The translations under genes and the position numbers were made by a program. From Pseudonocardia sp. DSM 110487 (GTDB taxonomy: Bacteria; Actinomycetota; Actinomycetes; Mycobacteriales; Pseudonocardiaceae), in assembly GCF_019468565.1 (NCBI RefSeq), contig NZ_CP080521.1, positions 9,176,001 to 9,240,000 of the forward strand: DNA of 64,000 bases, in the 5' to 3' direction. The notes beneath the pieces are model-generated. The model was given only the letters and a program-made list of their open reading frames with translations. It was not told the origin of the DNA and searched no databases. This document shows, one piece after another, positions 57,664 to 64,000 of the stretch (position 1 is the stretch's first letter; each line of letters opens with the position of its first letter).

Positions 57664-58989
57664 ATGACGAACTTCCTCACCAGCGGTGATCCCGGCTACG
57701 ACACCGAACGCACGGGCTACAACCTCTCCGTCGACCACAAGCCGGAGGTCGTCGTTCCCGCCGCCTCCGTCGACGACGTCGTCGCGGCGGTCCGCTACGC
57801 CACCGCCCGCGGCCTCTGCGTCGCCGTTCAGGCGACCGGCCACGGCCCGTCGCGCAGCGCCTACGGCGCCGTCCTGATCAACACGTCCCGGATGGACGGC
57901 ATCACGATCGACCCGGTCGCCCGCACAGCACGGGTCGAGGCGGGCGTCCGCGGCGGCGCGCTGGTCCGCGCGGCCGCCGAGCACGGCCTGGCTCCGCTGA
58001 ACGGTTCCTCACCGGAGGTCGGGGTGGTCTCCTACCACCTCGGCGGCGGCATCGGGATGCTCGGGCGCAGCCTCGGCTGGGCCGTCGACCACGTCCGCGT
58101 GCTCGAGGTCGTCACGGCCGACGGGGTGCTGCGCCGGGTGACGGCCACCGAGGAGACCGAGCTCTTCTGGGCGCTGCGCGGGGGCGGCAAGGGCACGCTC
58201 GGCGTCGTGGTCGCGCTCGAGATCGACCTGCACCCGGTCTCGCGGCTGTACGGGGGCGGCATGCACTTCGCCGCCGACAGCGCGAAGCGCGTGCTCACCA
58301 CATGGGCGGAATGGACGCGGACAGCACCCGAGGCGATGGGCTCATCGGTCCTGCTGATCCGGATGCCGGACCTGCCCGCGCTGCCCGACGCACTGCGCGG
58401 CCGGTACGTCGTGCACGTCCGGTTCGCGTTCACCGGCAGCGCCGAGGAGGGGGAACGGCTGGTGCGGCCGTTCCGCGACCTCGGTCCGGTGACCGACAGC
58501 GTTGCGGAGATGCCGTACTCGGCGGTCGGCTCGATCCACGCCGAGCCGACGACGCCCGTGCCGTTCCACGGCCGCAACACGATGCTCGCGTCCCTCGACG
58601 CCGCCGGGGTGGCGGAACTGCTGCGCCACGCCGGACCCACCGCAGACGCGCCCTACCTGGTCGAACTACGGCTCATGGGCGGCGCGCTCGCCCGGCAGGG
58701 GGCGGTGCCGAGCGCGCTCGCCCGCCGGGACGGCGAGTTCGTGCTGTACGCGGGCGGCGTGGCGGAGCCCGACCGGGCGCCTGCCGTGCGCGCGGCGCTC
58801 GACCGGCTGTTGACGGCGCTGGCGCCGTGGGGCACCGGCGGGGTGTGCGTGAACTTCCTGTCCGGTCCGGACGTGACCGCGGCGCAGCTCGCCACCGGCT
58901 ACCTGCCGGCGGACGTCGAGCGGCTCGCGGCGGTCAAGCGCGCCGTCGACCCGGGCGACGTGTTCCGCACCCACCACGGGCGGGCGTGA
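57664..58989 (+). CDS. FAD-binding (PCMH-type) oxidoreductase
   Basis: A 441-residue VAO/PCMH-family flavoprotein. The FAD domain has VVVPAASVDDVVAAVRYA, then ATGHGPS with the His that binds FAD covalently in this family, and SYHLGGGIGMLGRSLGWAVDHV. The second Cys of bicovalent members (berberine bridge or GOOX type) is absent from that block, so at most one covalent link is likely. The C-terminal part (DPGDVFRTHHGRA) is normal. The substrate is unknown; sugar, alkaloid or polyketide oxidation are all possible. Control by the divergent LysR is inferred. Confidence 0.88.
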   Translation: MTNFLTSGDPGYDTERTGYNLSVDHKPEVVVPAASVDDVVAAVRYATARGLCVAVQATGHGPSRSAYGAVLINTSRMDGITIDPVARTARVEAGVRGGALVRAAAEHGLAPLNGSSPEVGVVSYHLGGGIGMLGRSLGWAVDHVRVLEVVTADGVLRRVTATEETELFWALRGGGKGTLGVVVALEIDLHPVSRLYGGGMHFAADSAKRVLTTWAEWTRTAPEAMGSSVLLIRMPDLPALPDALRGRYVVHVRFAFTGSAEEGERLVRPFRDLGPVTDSVAEMPYSAVGSIHAEPTTPVPFHGRNTMLASLDAAGVAELLRHAGPTADAPYLVELRLMGGALARQGAVPSALARRDGEFVLYAGGVAEPDRAPAVRAALDRLLTALAPWGTGGVCVNFLSGPDVTAAQLATGYLPADVERLAAVKRAVDPGDVFRTHHGRA

Positions 58990-58995
58990 ACACCC

Positions 58996-59042
58996 GTAGG
59001 TCGAGTAGCGCAGGCCCGCAAGGGCCGGCCCTACTCGACCAC
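58996..59042. repeat. REP-like palindromic element, copy 2, overlapping the R2lox 3' end
   Basis: Arms 58996-59017 and 59022-59042 share the GGTCGAGTAG...GGCC core with copy 1 around the loop gcaa. On the minus strand the right arm reads GTG GTC GAG TAG, which supplies the last three codons (VVE) and the stop of the R2-like oxidase gene. It also lies just past the FAD oxidoreductase stop. Confidence 0.7.
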
Positions 59043-59987
59043 CGGGACGGCGGCCACGAGCTGCGCGGAGTCCTCGACGTGGAAGCGCTCCTCGAGGGCT
59101 TCCGGGCTCGCGTCCAGGTCGATGGTGCGCAGGTCCGCGCCGCGGGCCGTCTCGATCGCGCCGAGGCGGCGGCCGACCTTGTCCATCGCGTACTCCGCCA
59201 TCTCGTTCATGTCGACGTCGAACGGTGGCGGCCCGTCCCACCGCTCGAAGGTCGCGGTCACCACGCCCATGGCCGGTACGAGCAGCTCCTGCATCCGCTC
59301 GTCGACGGCGTCCCACAGCGCGTCGTCGGCGGCGACGTGGCGGCGGCAGGTGAAGGTGCCCCACGCCATGTGCCGGCGCTCGTCGTCGCCGATGTGCTTG
59401 ATGATCTGCTGCATCCCGGGCAGGATCCCGCGGCTCGTGCAGATCTTCTGCCAGGAGAAGTAGCCGGTCAGGGCGAGCGTGCCCTCGACGATGTGGTTGT
59501 AGGTCACCGAGGCGCGGATCTGGTTGCGCGGCGACGGGTCGTGCGCCAGCGTCTGCAGGCTCTCCGGCAGCTCCTTGGTGAAGATCTGCTGGTAGGGCTC
59601 GTTGTCGGCGATGTAGGAGTTCAGGTCCTCCGTGACGCCGACGGCGTCGAACCAACGGCGGAAGGCCTCGGTGTGCTTGGCCTCCTCGTAGACGAACTGG
59701 GTCAGGTACATCTCGTCGGCGAGCCGGCCCTCCTCTGCCATGGCCCCGACGAACGGCTGCAGGTCCACGGTGACCGACTCCTCGCCCGCCATGAACTGCG
59801 CGGCGAGCGAGAAGGTCCACCAGCGCTCGTCGTCGGTCATGGCCGCGATGTCGGCCGCGTCACGGCTCAGGTCGATCTCCGCCGGGTTCCACTGGCGGCC
59901 GTTGCCCTTGGTGAACAGCCGCATCGGGAACGAGTCGAAGTTGATCCCGCCCTTCCGCAGGCTGGTGAAGTCGGTGCGCTGGGACAT
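59031..59987 (-). CDS. R2-like ligand-binding oxidase (Mn/Fe, R2lox)
   Basis: A 318-residue ferritin-fold protein, often mis-annotated as ribonucleotide reductase beta subunit. The metal ligands are visible in R2lox spacing: Glu69, Glu102 and His105 (EEAKH), Glu168, Glu203 and His206 (DDERRH). Val72 and Tyr163 correspond to the pair that forms the Val-Tyr ether crosslink diagnostic of R2lox. Known members (Geobacillus, M. tuberculosis Rv0233) hold a Mn/Fe site and a long-chain fatty-acid-like ligand; the physiological reaction is unknown. AGGAGG is 6 nt before the ATG at 59987 and overlaps the stop of the alcohol dehydrogenase gene, so the two are one operon. The last codons come from a REP element. 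Confidence 0.93.
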   Translation of the reverse strand: MSQRTDFTSLRKGGINFDSFPMRLFTKGNGRQWNPAEIDLSRDAADIAAMTDDERWWTFSLAAQFMAGEESVTVDLQPFVGAMAEEGRLADEMYLTQFVYEEAKHTEAFRRWFDAVGVTEDLNSYIADNEPYQQIFTKELPESLQTLAHDPSPRNQIRASVTYNHIVEGTLALTGYFSWQKICTSRGILPGMQQIIKHIGDDERRHMAWGTFTCRRHVAADDALWDAVDERMQELLVPAMGVVTATFERWDGPPPFDVDMNEMAEYAMDKVGRRLGAIETARGADLRTIDLDASPEALEERFHVEDSAQLVAAVPVVE

Positions 59988-59997
59988 CGTCGTCCTC

Positions 59998-61104
59998 CTA
60001 GAAACGGATCAGGCCGCGGATGTTGCGGCCGTCGCGCATGTCCTGGTAGCCGGTGTTGATCTCCTCGAGCGGGTACTCGCGCGTGATCAGCTCGGCGAGC
60101 TTGAGCTGGCCCAGGTTGTGCATCTCCAGCAGGCGCGGCACGTCGTGCTGGCCGTTCGAGCTGCCGAACAGGGCGCCGCGCACCTGCTTCTCGTACAGCG
60201 TGAGATCCAGCAGCGACATCGACACGGTGTCCTCGCCGGGGTGCCCCAGTGCCGTGACGACGACCCGGCCGCGCTTGCCGACCAGTTGCAGCGCCGGCTG
60301 CAGCTGAGCTCCCTCCGCGACGCCGGTCGTGAGGATCGCGGCGTCGGCGAGCTGGCCGCGGGTGATCGACGAGACGGTGTTCCACGCCTCGTCCATGCTC
60401 GCGGCGACGTGCGTTGCGCCCAGTTCGAGGGCCTTCTCCCGTTTGAACTCCACCGGGTCGACCGCCACCACGTAGCGGCAGCCCGCGATCCGCGCGCCCT
60501 GCACCGCGTTGGCGCCGATGCCGCCGACGCCGATCACGACGGCGGTGTCGCCCGCCCGCAGCTCGGCGGTGCGGACGGCCGAGCCGAAGCCGGTGGTGAC
60601 GCCGCAGCCGACGAGCGCCGCGAGGTGCAGCGGGAACCCGTCGTCGATCTTCACGACCGACTTGACCGGCACGACCGTGTGCCGCGCGAAGGTGCCGAGC
60701 AGGCACATCTGGCCGACGTCCTCCCCGCGGGCGTGGAACCGGTATGTGCCGTCGAGCTGCGGGCCGAGCGTCGCGCCCGCGCCGTCGTCGCAGAGGGCCG
60801 TGTAGCCGCGCACGCAGTAGCTGCAGCGCCCGCAGCTGGGCAGGAAGGTCATGACCACCGGGTCGCCGACCTCCACATCGGTGACCCCCGGGCCGACCTC
60901 CAGGATCCGGCCTGCGCCCTCGTGGCCGCCGACCATCGGGTACGCGACCGGCAGGTCGCCGGTGACAAGGTGCTCGTCGGAGTGGCACAGGCCGCTCGCG
61001 GCGAGCTCCACGAGCACCTCGCCCGCGCGCGGCCCGTCGAGCTCGACCTCGTCGATCTCCCACTTGCCGCCGAGTTCCCATAGCACCGCTGCCGTGGTCT
61101 TCAT
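59998..61104 (-). CDS. NDMA-dependent-type zinc alcohol dehydrogenase
   Basis: A 368-residue medium-chain dehydrogenase. Catalytic zinc ligands are Cys40 (GLCHSDEH), His61-Glu62 (GGHEG) and Cys in ALVGCGVTTG; structural zinc is held by Cys91, Cys94, Cys97 and Cys105. The NAD-binding GVGGIG follows. The CHSDEHLVTGD and GFGSAV blocks fit the actinobacterial group called NDMA-dependent alcohol dehydrogenase, which keeps its cofactor tightly bound. The ATG at 61104 has no clear Shine-Dalgarno; longer in-frame starts reach into the histidine kinase 3' end. R2lox follows 10 bp later. Confidence 0.92.
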   Translation of the reverse strand: MKTTAAVLWELGGKWEIDEVELDGPRAGEVLVELAASGLCHSDEHLVTGDLPVAYPMVGGHEGAGRILEVGPGVTDVEVGDPVVMTFLPSCGRCSYCVRGYTALCDDGAGATLGPQLDGTYRFHARGEDVGQMCLLGTFARHTVVPVKSVVKIDDGFPLHLAALVGCGVTTGFGSAVRTAELRAGDTAVVIGVGGIGANAVQGARIAGCRYVVAVDPVEFKREKALELGATHVAASMDEAWNTVSSITRGQLADAAILTTGVAEGAQLQPALQLVGKRGRVVVTALGHPGEDTVSMSLLDLTLYEKQVRGALFGSSNGQHDVPRLLEMHNLGQLKLAELITREYPLEEINTGYQDMRDGRNIRGLIRF

Positions 61105-61106
61105 GG

Positions 61107-61119
61107 CGTCAGCATGACG
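61107..61119. promoter_or_regulatory. Palindrome CGTCA-GCA-TGACG at the alcohol dehydrogenase start
   Basis: Five-base arms directly before the ADH ATG (3 to 15 bp upstream). It could be an operator overlying the initiation site; the gap to the kinase gene is only 80 bp and no strong promoter is seen, so read-through from the kinase is also possible. Confidence 0.3.
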
Positions 61120-61184
61120 GCGATCACTTTCGCGCACAGGGGGCCGCGGGTTCCTCGCCTGGCCCGTGGGTGCCACCCAGGAGT

Positions 61185-62459
61185 TCAACCTGCGCTGGGA
61201 ACCGGGAGCTCGAGGTGGGCGACCAGCCCGCCACCATCACGGGGGACGAGGCGCAGTTCGCCGTCCATCGCCGCCACCAGCGCCTCCACGATCCACAGGC
61301 CCAGCCCGGCCGTGCCCCGGCGCTCGCCCATGGCGACCCCCTTGGCCGTGACGACACCTTCCTGGCCCGGCGGCAGCCCGGGCCCGCGGTCGCGAACCTG
61401 CACGAGGAGCCGGCCGTCGGCGTGCCGCAGGTCGAGCTCGACCGGGGCGTCGCTGTGCCGAGCGGCGTTCTCGACGAGGTTGGTGAGCACGCGGCGCAGC
61501 CGTTGCGGGTCGCAGCGCACGGCGGCATCCGGCGGCTCGACGTGCGCCACGCGCCGATCCGGGGCGACGCCCGCCGCGTCGAGGACGGCGCCGGCCAGCT
61601 CGGCGAGCCGCACGGTCCGCTCCCGCACTCGCCCGAGCGGGCTCCCCTCCTGAACGGCGACGTCGGCGAGGCCGTCGAGCATGTCGCGCAGGTGCAGGGC
61701 GTGCTCGGCGAGCAATCGGGTGGCCGTCTCCCGGGCAGGCCCGGAGAGCCGGCCGGCTGCGAGGTCGGCCGACAGCGCCGTCAGCGACGCGACCGGCGTG
61801 CGGAACTCGTGCAGCACGACGCGCACGCCGTCCAGCCGGGCCTGCTGGGCGGCGAGCAACCGGGACCTCAGGTCGCGTTCCTCCAGGAACGCCTCGTGCT
61901 CGGCGCGCGCGTGTGCCCGCGACTCCGCGGCGGCCTCGTACTGGCGCTCCAGCATCCGCAGCAGCACCCCGACCAGCACGGCGGCCGCGACGAGGTAGCC
62001 GGTCCACCATGCTCCGGTCAGCCACCGGTCGGTCACCGGCACGTGCGGGTCGGAGCCCGCGAGGGCGGCGACCGTGAACCCCGCGCCGAGCCCCAGTGCC
62101 CCGAGCCGACCCACCACCACGCCGCCCCGCACCGCCACCGCGATCACGACGAGGGGCAGGACCGCGACCATCACGCTGTCGGCGCCGCCGGTGAGGCCGC
62201 AGGCCAGCAGTGCGAGCACCGCGTCGATCGAGGTGGCGAGCCGCGGCGGGACCAGCCGCCGCCCCCGCCACTCGGACCCGGCGAGCACCAGCGCGTAGCC
62301 GAGCGTGGCCAGCACGAGCGTCCCGAGCAGCGGCGCCCGGCCGCGCGCGAGTCCCGGCTCCACGACGAGCGCCAGCCCGACTGAGCAGACGACAAGCACC
62401 CGGATGACGACGGCGGTGCGCTCCTCGAGGGACCGCAGCGCGACATCGGAACCGTGCAC
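61185..62459 (-). CDS. Sensor histidine kinase
   Basis: A 424-residue membrane kinase. Residues 18-170 hold about six hydrophobic segments and no large outer domain, so it may sense within or at the membrane. The H-box is VVLHEFRTP with His217; the ATP-binding domain has N-box LTNLVENAARHS (Asn331), G1 VRDRGPGLPP and G2 GTAGLGLWIVEAL. The GTG at 62459 has GAAGG 8 nt upstream. It is divergent from the response regulator at 62553, an unusual arrangement for such pairs. Confidence 0.88.
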   Translation of the reverse strand: MHGSDVALRSLEERTAVVIRVLVVCSVGLALVVEPGLARGRAPLLGTLVLATLGYALVLAGSEWRGRRLVPPRLATSIDAVLALLACGLTGGADSVMVAVLPLVVIAVAVRGGVVVGRLGALGLGAGFTVAALAGSDPHVPVTDRWLTGAWWTGYLVAAAVLVGVLLRMLERQYEAAAESRAHARAEHEAFLEERDLRSRLLAAQQARLDGVRVVLHEFRTPVASLTALSADLAAGRLSGPARETATRLLAEHALHLRDMLDGLADVAVQEGSPLGRVRERTVRLAELAGAVLDAAGVAPDRRVAHVEPPDAAVRCDPQRLRRVLTNLVENAARHSDAPVELDLRHADGRLLVQVRDRGPGLPPGQEGVVTAKGVAMGERRGTAGLGLWIVEALVAAMDGELRLVPRDGGGLVAHLELPVPSAG

Positions 62460-62497
62460 GGCGCCAACCTTCGCATCCGCCGCCCTGCCGAACGCGG

Positions 62498-62527
62498 GAC
62501 TCGCGGGTGCGGACGCAAGACTCGCGG
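62498..62527. promoter_or_regulatory. Direct repeats GACTCGCGG spaced 21 bp, between kinase and response regulator
   Basis: Exact 9-bp copies at 62498-62506 and 62519-62527. Twenty-one bp is two helical turns, the spacing expected for a dimeric LuxR-type regulator on direct half-sites. They lie in the 93-bp divergent promoter region, so autoregulation of both genes is likely. Confidence 0.45.
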
Positions 62528-62552
62528 AGGTCGGGGGGACTAGCGTCGCCCC

Positions 62553-63221
62553 GTGCGGGAGGGCCGGTACGCCGTGGTCATCGTGGACGACCACGCTCTG
62601 TTCTCGCAGGGCCTTGCGCTGCTGCTCGAGTCGCGCGCGGGCGACAATTTCGTGGTGGCGGGCTCCACCACGGCGGGCGAGCAGGCCGTCGCACTCGTCG
62701 GGCGCGAGGCCGCCGACATCGCGATCGTCGACCTCGCGCTTCCCCCGCTGGGCGGCGTGGAGACGATCCGGCGGATCAACGCCGCGTACCCCCGCACCCG
62801 GATCCTCGCTCTCTCCGGCACCGAGGACCTCGGCCTCGCGACTGCGGCCCTGCGGGCCGGGGCCGCCGGGTTCCTGGCCAAGTCGGCCGATCCCGAGGTC
62901 CTCGTGGCGCCGCTGCTGACCATCGCGGCGGGGGTCCGGGTCGTGCCGGCCGACCTGCTCGACGCGCTGCTCGCCGCGGGCGACCGGGCGGGTGAGGAGG
63001 TCGTGGAGCGGCTCGAGGAGCGGGAGCTGCAGCTGTGGGCGTTGCTCGCGCGTGGCCCGGAGACCAGTGAGATCGCCAGGATGATGCTCGTGAGCGAGCG
63101 CACGGCCAAGCGGATGATCGCGAGCCTGCTGCACAAGGTGGGCGCGGCCAACCGGATAGAGGCGGCGGCGCTCGCGGGCCGCATCGGCCTGCTGGACGAC
63201 GCCCCGCCCCGCGCTCGCTGA
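62553..63221 (+). CDS. LuxR/NarL-family response regulator
   Basis: A 222-residue regulator. The receiver domain has the acidic pair Asp12-Asp13 (VDDHALF), phosphoacceptor Asp60 (IVDLALP), Ser88 and Lys110. The C-terminal LuxR helix-turn-helix is at about residues 155-205 (ETSEIARMMLVSERTAKRMIA, SLLHKVGAANR). GTG at 62553 is the only good start. The partner kinase is the divergent gene at 61185-62459. Confidence 0.9.
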   Translation: MREGRYAVVIVDDHALFSQGLALLLESRAGDNFVVAGSTTAGEQAVALVGREAADIAIVDLALPPLGGVETIRRINAAYPRTRILALSGTEDLGLATAALRAGAAGFLAKSADPEVLVAPLLTIAAGVRVVPADLLDALLAAGDRAGEEVVERLEERELQLWALLARGPETSEIARMMLVSERTAKRMIASLLHKVGAANRIEAAALAGRIGLLDDAPPRAR

Positions 63222-63225
63222 CTTC

Positions 63226-63246
63226 CGACGAACGCGCCGTTCGTCG
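63226..63246 (+). terminator. 9-bp stem-loop after the response regulator
   Basis: Arms 63226-63234 and 63238-63246 are exact 9-bp complements with a 3-nt loop, 4 bp past the response-regulator stop. A second small GC hairpin (ggccc/gggcc) follows near 63258-63271. Confidence 0.6.
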
Positions 63247-63353
63247 CAACGGGCGTTGGCCCGTGCGGGCCGCACATGGCCCGATCGTGGGGTCGCATTC
63301 TCCCCTTGAGCTCGGCGAGACTCCTCCGCATCGGCGACGGGCAGGAGGCGACG

Positions 63354-63764
63354 GTGGCGGCGTTTCGCGACGAGGCGGAGGTCTACGAGTACCTCGGCGG
63401 GATCTTCCGGCGCGGGATGCAGGACCCGGTGCTGGTGGAGAAGCTGCGCCCCACCGGGATCGTCCTGCGGATCACCTACACCGAACCGGACGCCGTACTC
63501 GCCGTGGACATGCCGAACACCCAGATGTACGAGGGTGCGGGCGCCGGACCCGAGCCGAACGTCGAGCTGTTCATGACCGCCGACACCGGCAACAGGTTCT
63601 GGCTCGGCAAGGTGATCCTCCCGGTCGCGCTCGCGAAGGGTCAGGTCCGGGCCAAGGGTCCGGTCGCGAAGCTGCTCACCGTCCTGCCGATGGCGAAGGG
63701 CATGTTCGGTCCGTACCGGGAGCAGCTGGAGGCCGCCGGTCGAGCGGACCTGCTGAGCGCCTGA
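63354..63764 (+). CDS. SCP2 sterol-carrier-domain protein
   Basis: A 136-residue single-domain protein resembling SCP2 (sterol carrier protein 2): PTGIVLRITYTEPDAVLAVDM, then ELFMTADTGNRFWLGKVILPVALAKGQVRAKGPVAKLL. SCP2 folds bind lipids in a hydrophobic tunnel. I chose the GTG at 63354, 5 nt after GGAGG at 63344-63348; an in-frame ATG 26 codons upstream has no ribosome-binding site. The ligand and partner enzymes are unknown. Confidence 0.8.
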   Translation: MAAFRDEAEVYEYLGGIFRRGMQDPVLVEKLRPTGIVLRITYTEPDAVLAVDMPNTQMYEGAGAGPEPNVELFMTADTGNRFWLGKVILPVALAKGQVRAKGPVAKLLTVLPMAKGMFGPYREQLEAAGRADLLSA

Positions 63765-63801
63765 GCCCCATCGGGTGAGGGAGTGGACTCCCGCCCCCTA
63801 G

Positions 63802-63828
63802 GATTGGCCTGCTCGTGCAATGCCAATC
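63802..63828. promoter_or_regulatory. Inverted repeat GATTGGC-N13-GCCAATC before the MocR gene
   Basis: Seven-base arms at 63802-63808 and 63822-63828, 20 bp centre to centre, just upstream of the GGAGG (63832-63836) of the next gene. A likely autoregulatory operator for that regulator. Confidence 0.45.
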
Positions 63829-63844
63829 GTCGGAGGTGGACCGC

Positions 63845-64000
63845 GTGGACCGTGCCGACATCGAACGCCGGATCGGTGCGCGCAGCTTCGCGCGGTTGCT
63901 CGGCGACTGGCGGCCACCCGATGGGAAGGGCCTTGCCGGCGCGCTGGCCGACCGGATCCGCCTGCTCGTCCTCGACGGGAGGCTGCCGCTCCAGACCCGG
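63845..64000 (+). CDS. MocR-type regulator (GntR/aminotransferase), 5' end only
   Basis: Fifty-two codons are visible before the right edge. The GTG at 63845 follows GGAGG with an 8-nt gap. ARSFARLLGDWRPPDGKGLA, then GALADRIRLLVLDGRLPLQTR, is the start of a GntR winged-helix domain in the form found at the N-terminus of MocR/PdxR proteins, which continue into an aminotransferase-like PLP domain; a plain GntR regulator cannot be excluded from this fragment. Confidence 0.7.
   Translation, partial: MDRADIERRIGARSFARLLGDWRPPDGKGLAGALADRIRLLVLDGRLPLQTR

Noticed and set aside
59031..59987. Annotation as ribonucleotide reductase beta subunit
   Set aside because: The Val72/Tyr163 pair and ligand pattern fit R2lox, and there is no neighbouring nrdA/nrdE.
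63779..63792. Short palindrome gggagt-gg-actccc after the SCP2 gene
   Set aside because: A 2-nt loop cannot form a normal hairpin in RNA; too weak to call a terminator.

Overview
The window is very GC-rich, double-stranded-dense bacterial DNA with GTG/TTG starts, 4-nt ATGA/GTGA gene overlaps, a complete Mce/YrbE/Mkl lipid-transport operon, an NDMA-type alcohol dehydrogenase and a 1172-residue RpoB that begins with TTG. Together these point to an actinomycete, most likely of the Pseudonocardiaceae (Pseudonocardia-like); the genus is an inference. It is ordinary chromosome: I saw no rRNA, tRNA, CRISPR, insertion sequence or phage gene.

Layout. (1) 1-7541: a TetR/NAD(P)-binding pair; a translationally coupled symporter, ECF sigma factor and small membrane protein; CstA with its YbdD partner, divergent from the symporter; a small lipoprotein and a siderophore-interacting flavoprotein behind a candidate IdeR box. 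(2) 7599-10425: the three-gene proton-translocating transhydrogenase pntAA-pntAB-pntB. (3) 10682-27881, all on the minus strand: the translation backbone, read from high to low coordinates as rpsL-rpsG-fusA-tuf, then rpsJ-rplC-rplD-rplW-rplB-rpsS-rplV-rpsC-rplP-rpmC-rpsQ-rplN-rplX-rplE-rpsN-rpsH-rplF-rplR-rpsE-rpmD-rplO, then secY-adk-map. (4) 28316-32624: a catabolic insert between rpoC and rpsL, holding an esterase/Baeyer-Villiger monooxygenase fusion, a TetR regulator and a divergent flavin monooxygenase. (5) 32812-43667: rpoC and rpoB, an acyl-CoA synthetase on the opposite strand, then rplL and rplJ. (6) 43932-55585: mkl-yrbEA-yrbEB-mceA to mceF and two Mce-associated proteins, reading toward rplJ. 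(7) 55841-64000: ArsR/SRPBCC pair, LysR with a divergent FAD oxidoreductase, an alcohol dehydrogenase/R2-like oxidase operon, a divergent two-component system, an SCP2 protein and the start of a MocR-type regulator.

How the genes work together. Sections 3 and 5 are core transcription and translation. The Mce operon encodes an ABC-type lipid importer; the acyl-CoA synthetase, SCP2 protein and monooxygenases could feed on imported lipids, but that link is inference. The points most worth a second look are: RpoB carries Asn at the residue equivalent to Ser531 of the rifampicin pocket; ribosomal protein L4 carries a C-terminal sunset-like domain; an esterase and a Baeyer-Villiger monooxygenase are fused in one polypeptide with both active sites intact; an R2-like ligand-binding oxidase lies directly behind an alcohol dehydrogenase; and several well-formed operators and dispersed palindromes occupy the gaps. 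All family assignments come from reading motifs by eye; no database search was run.
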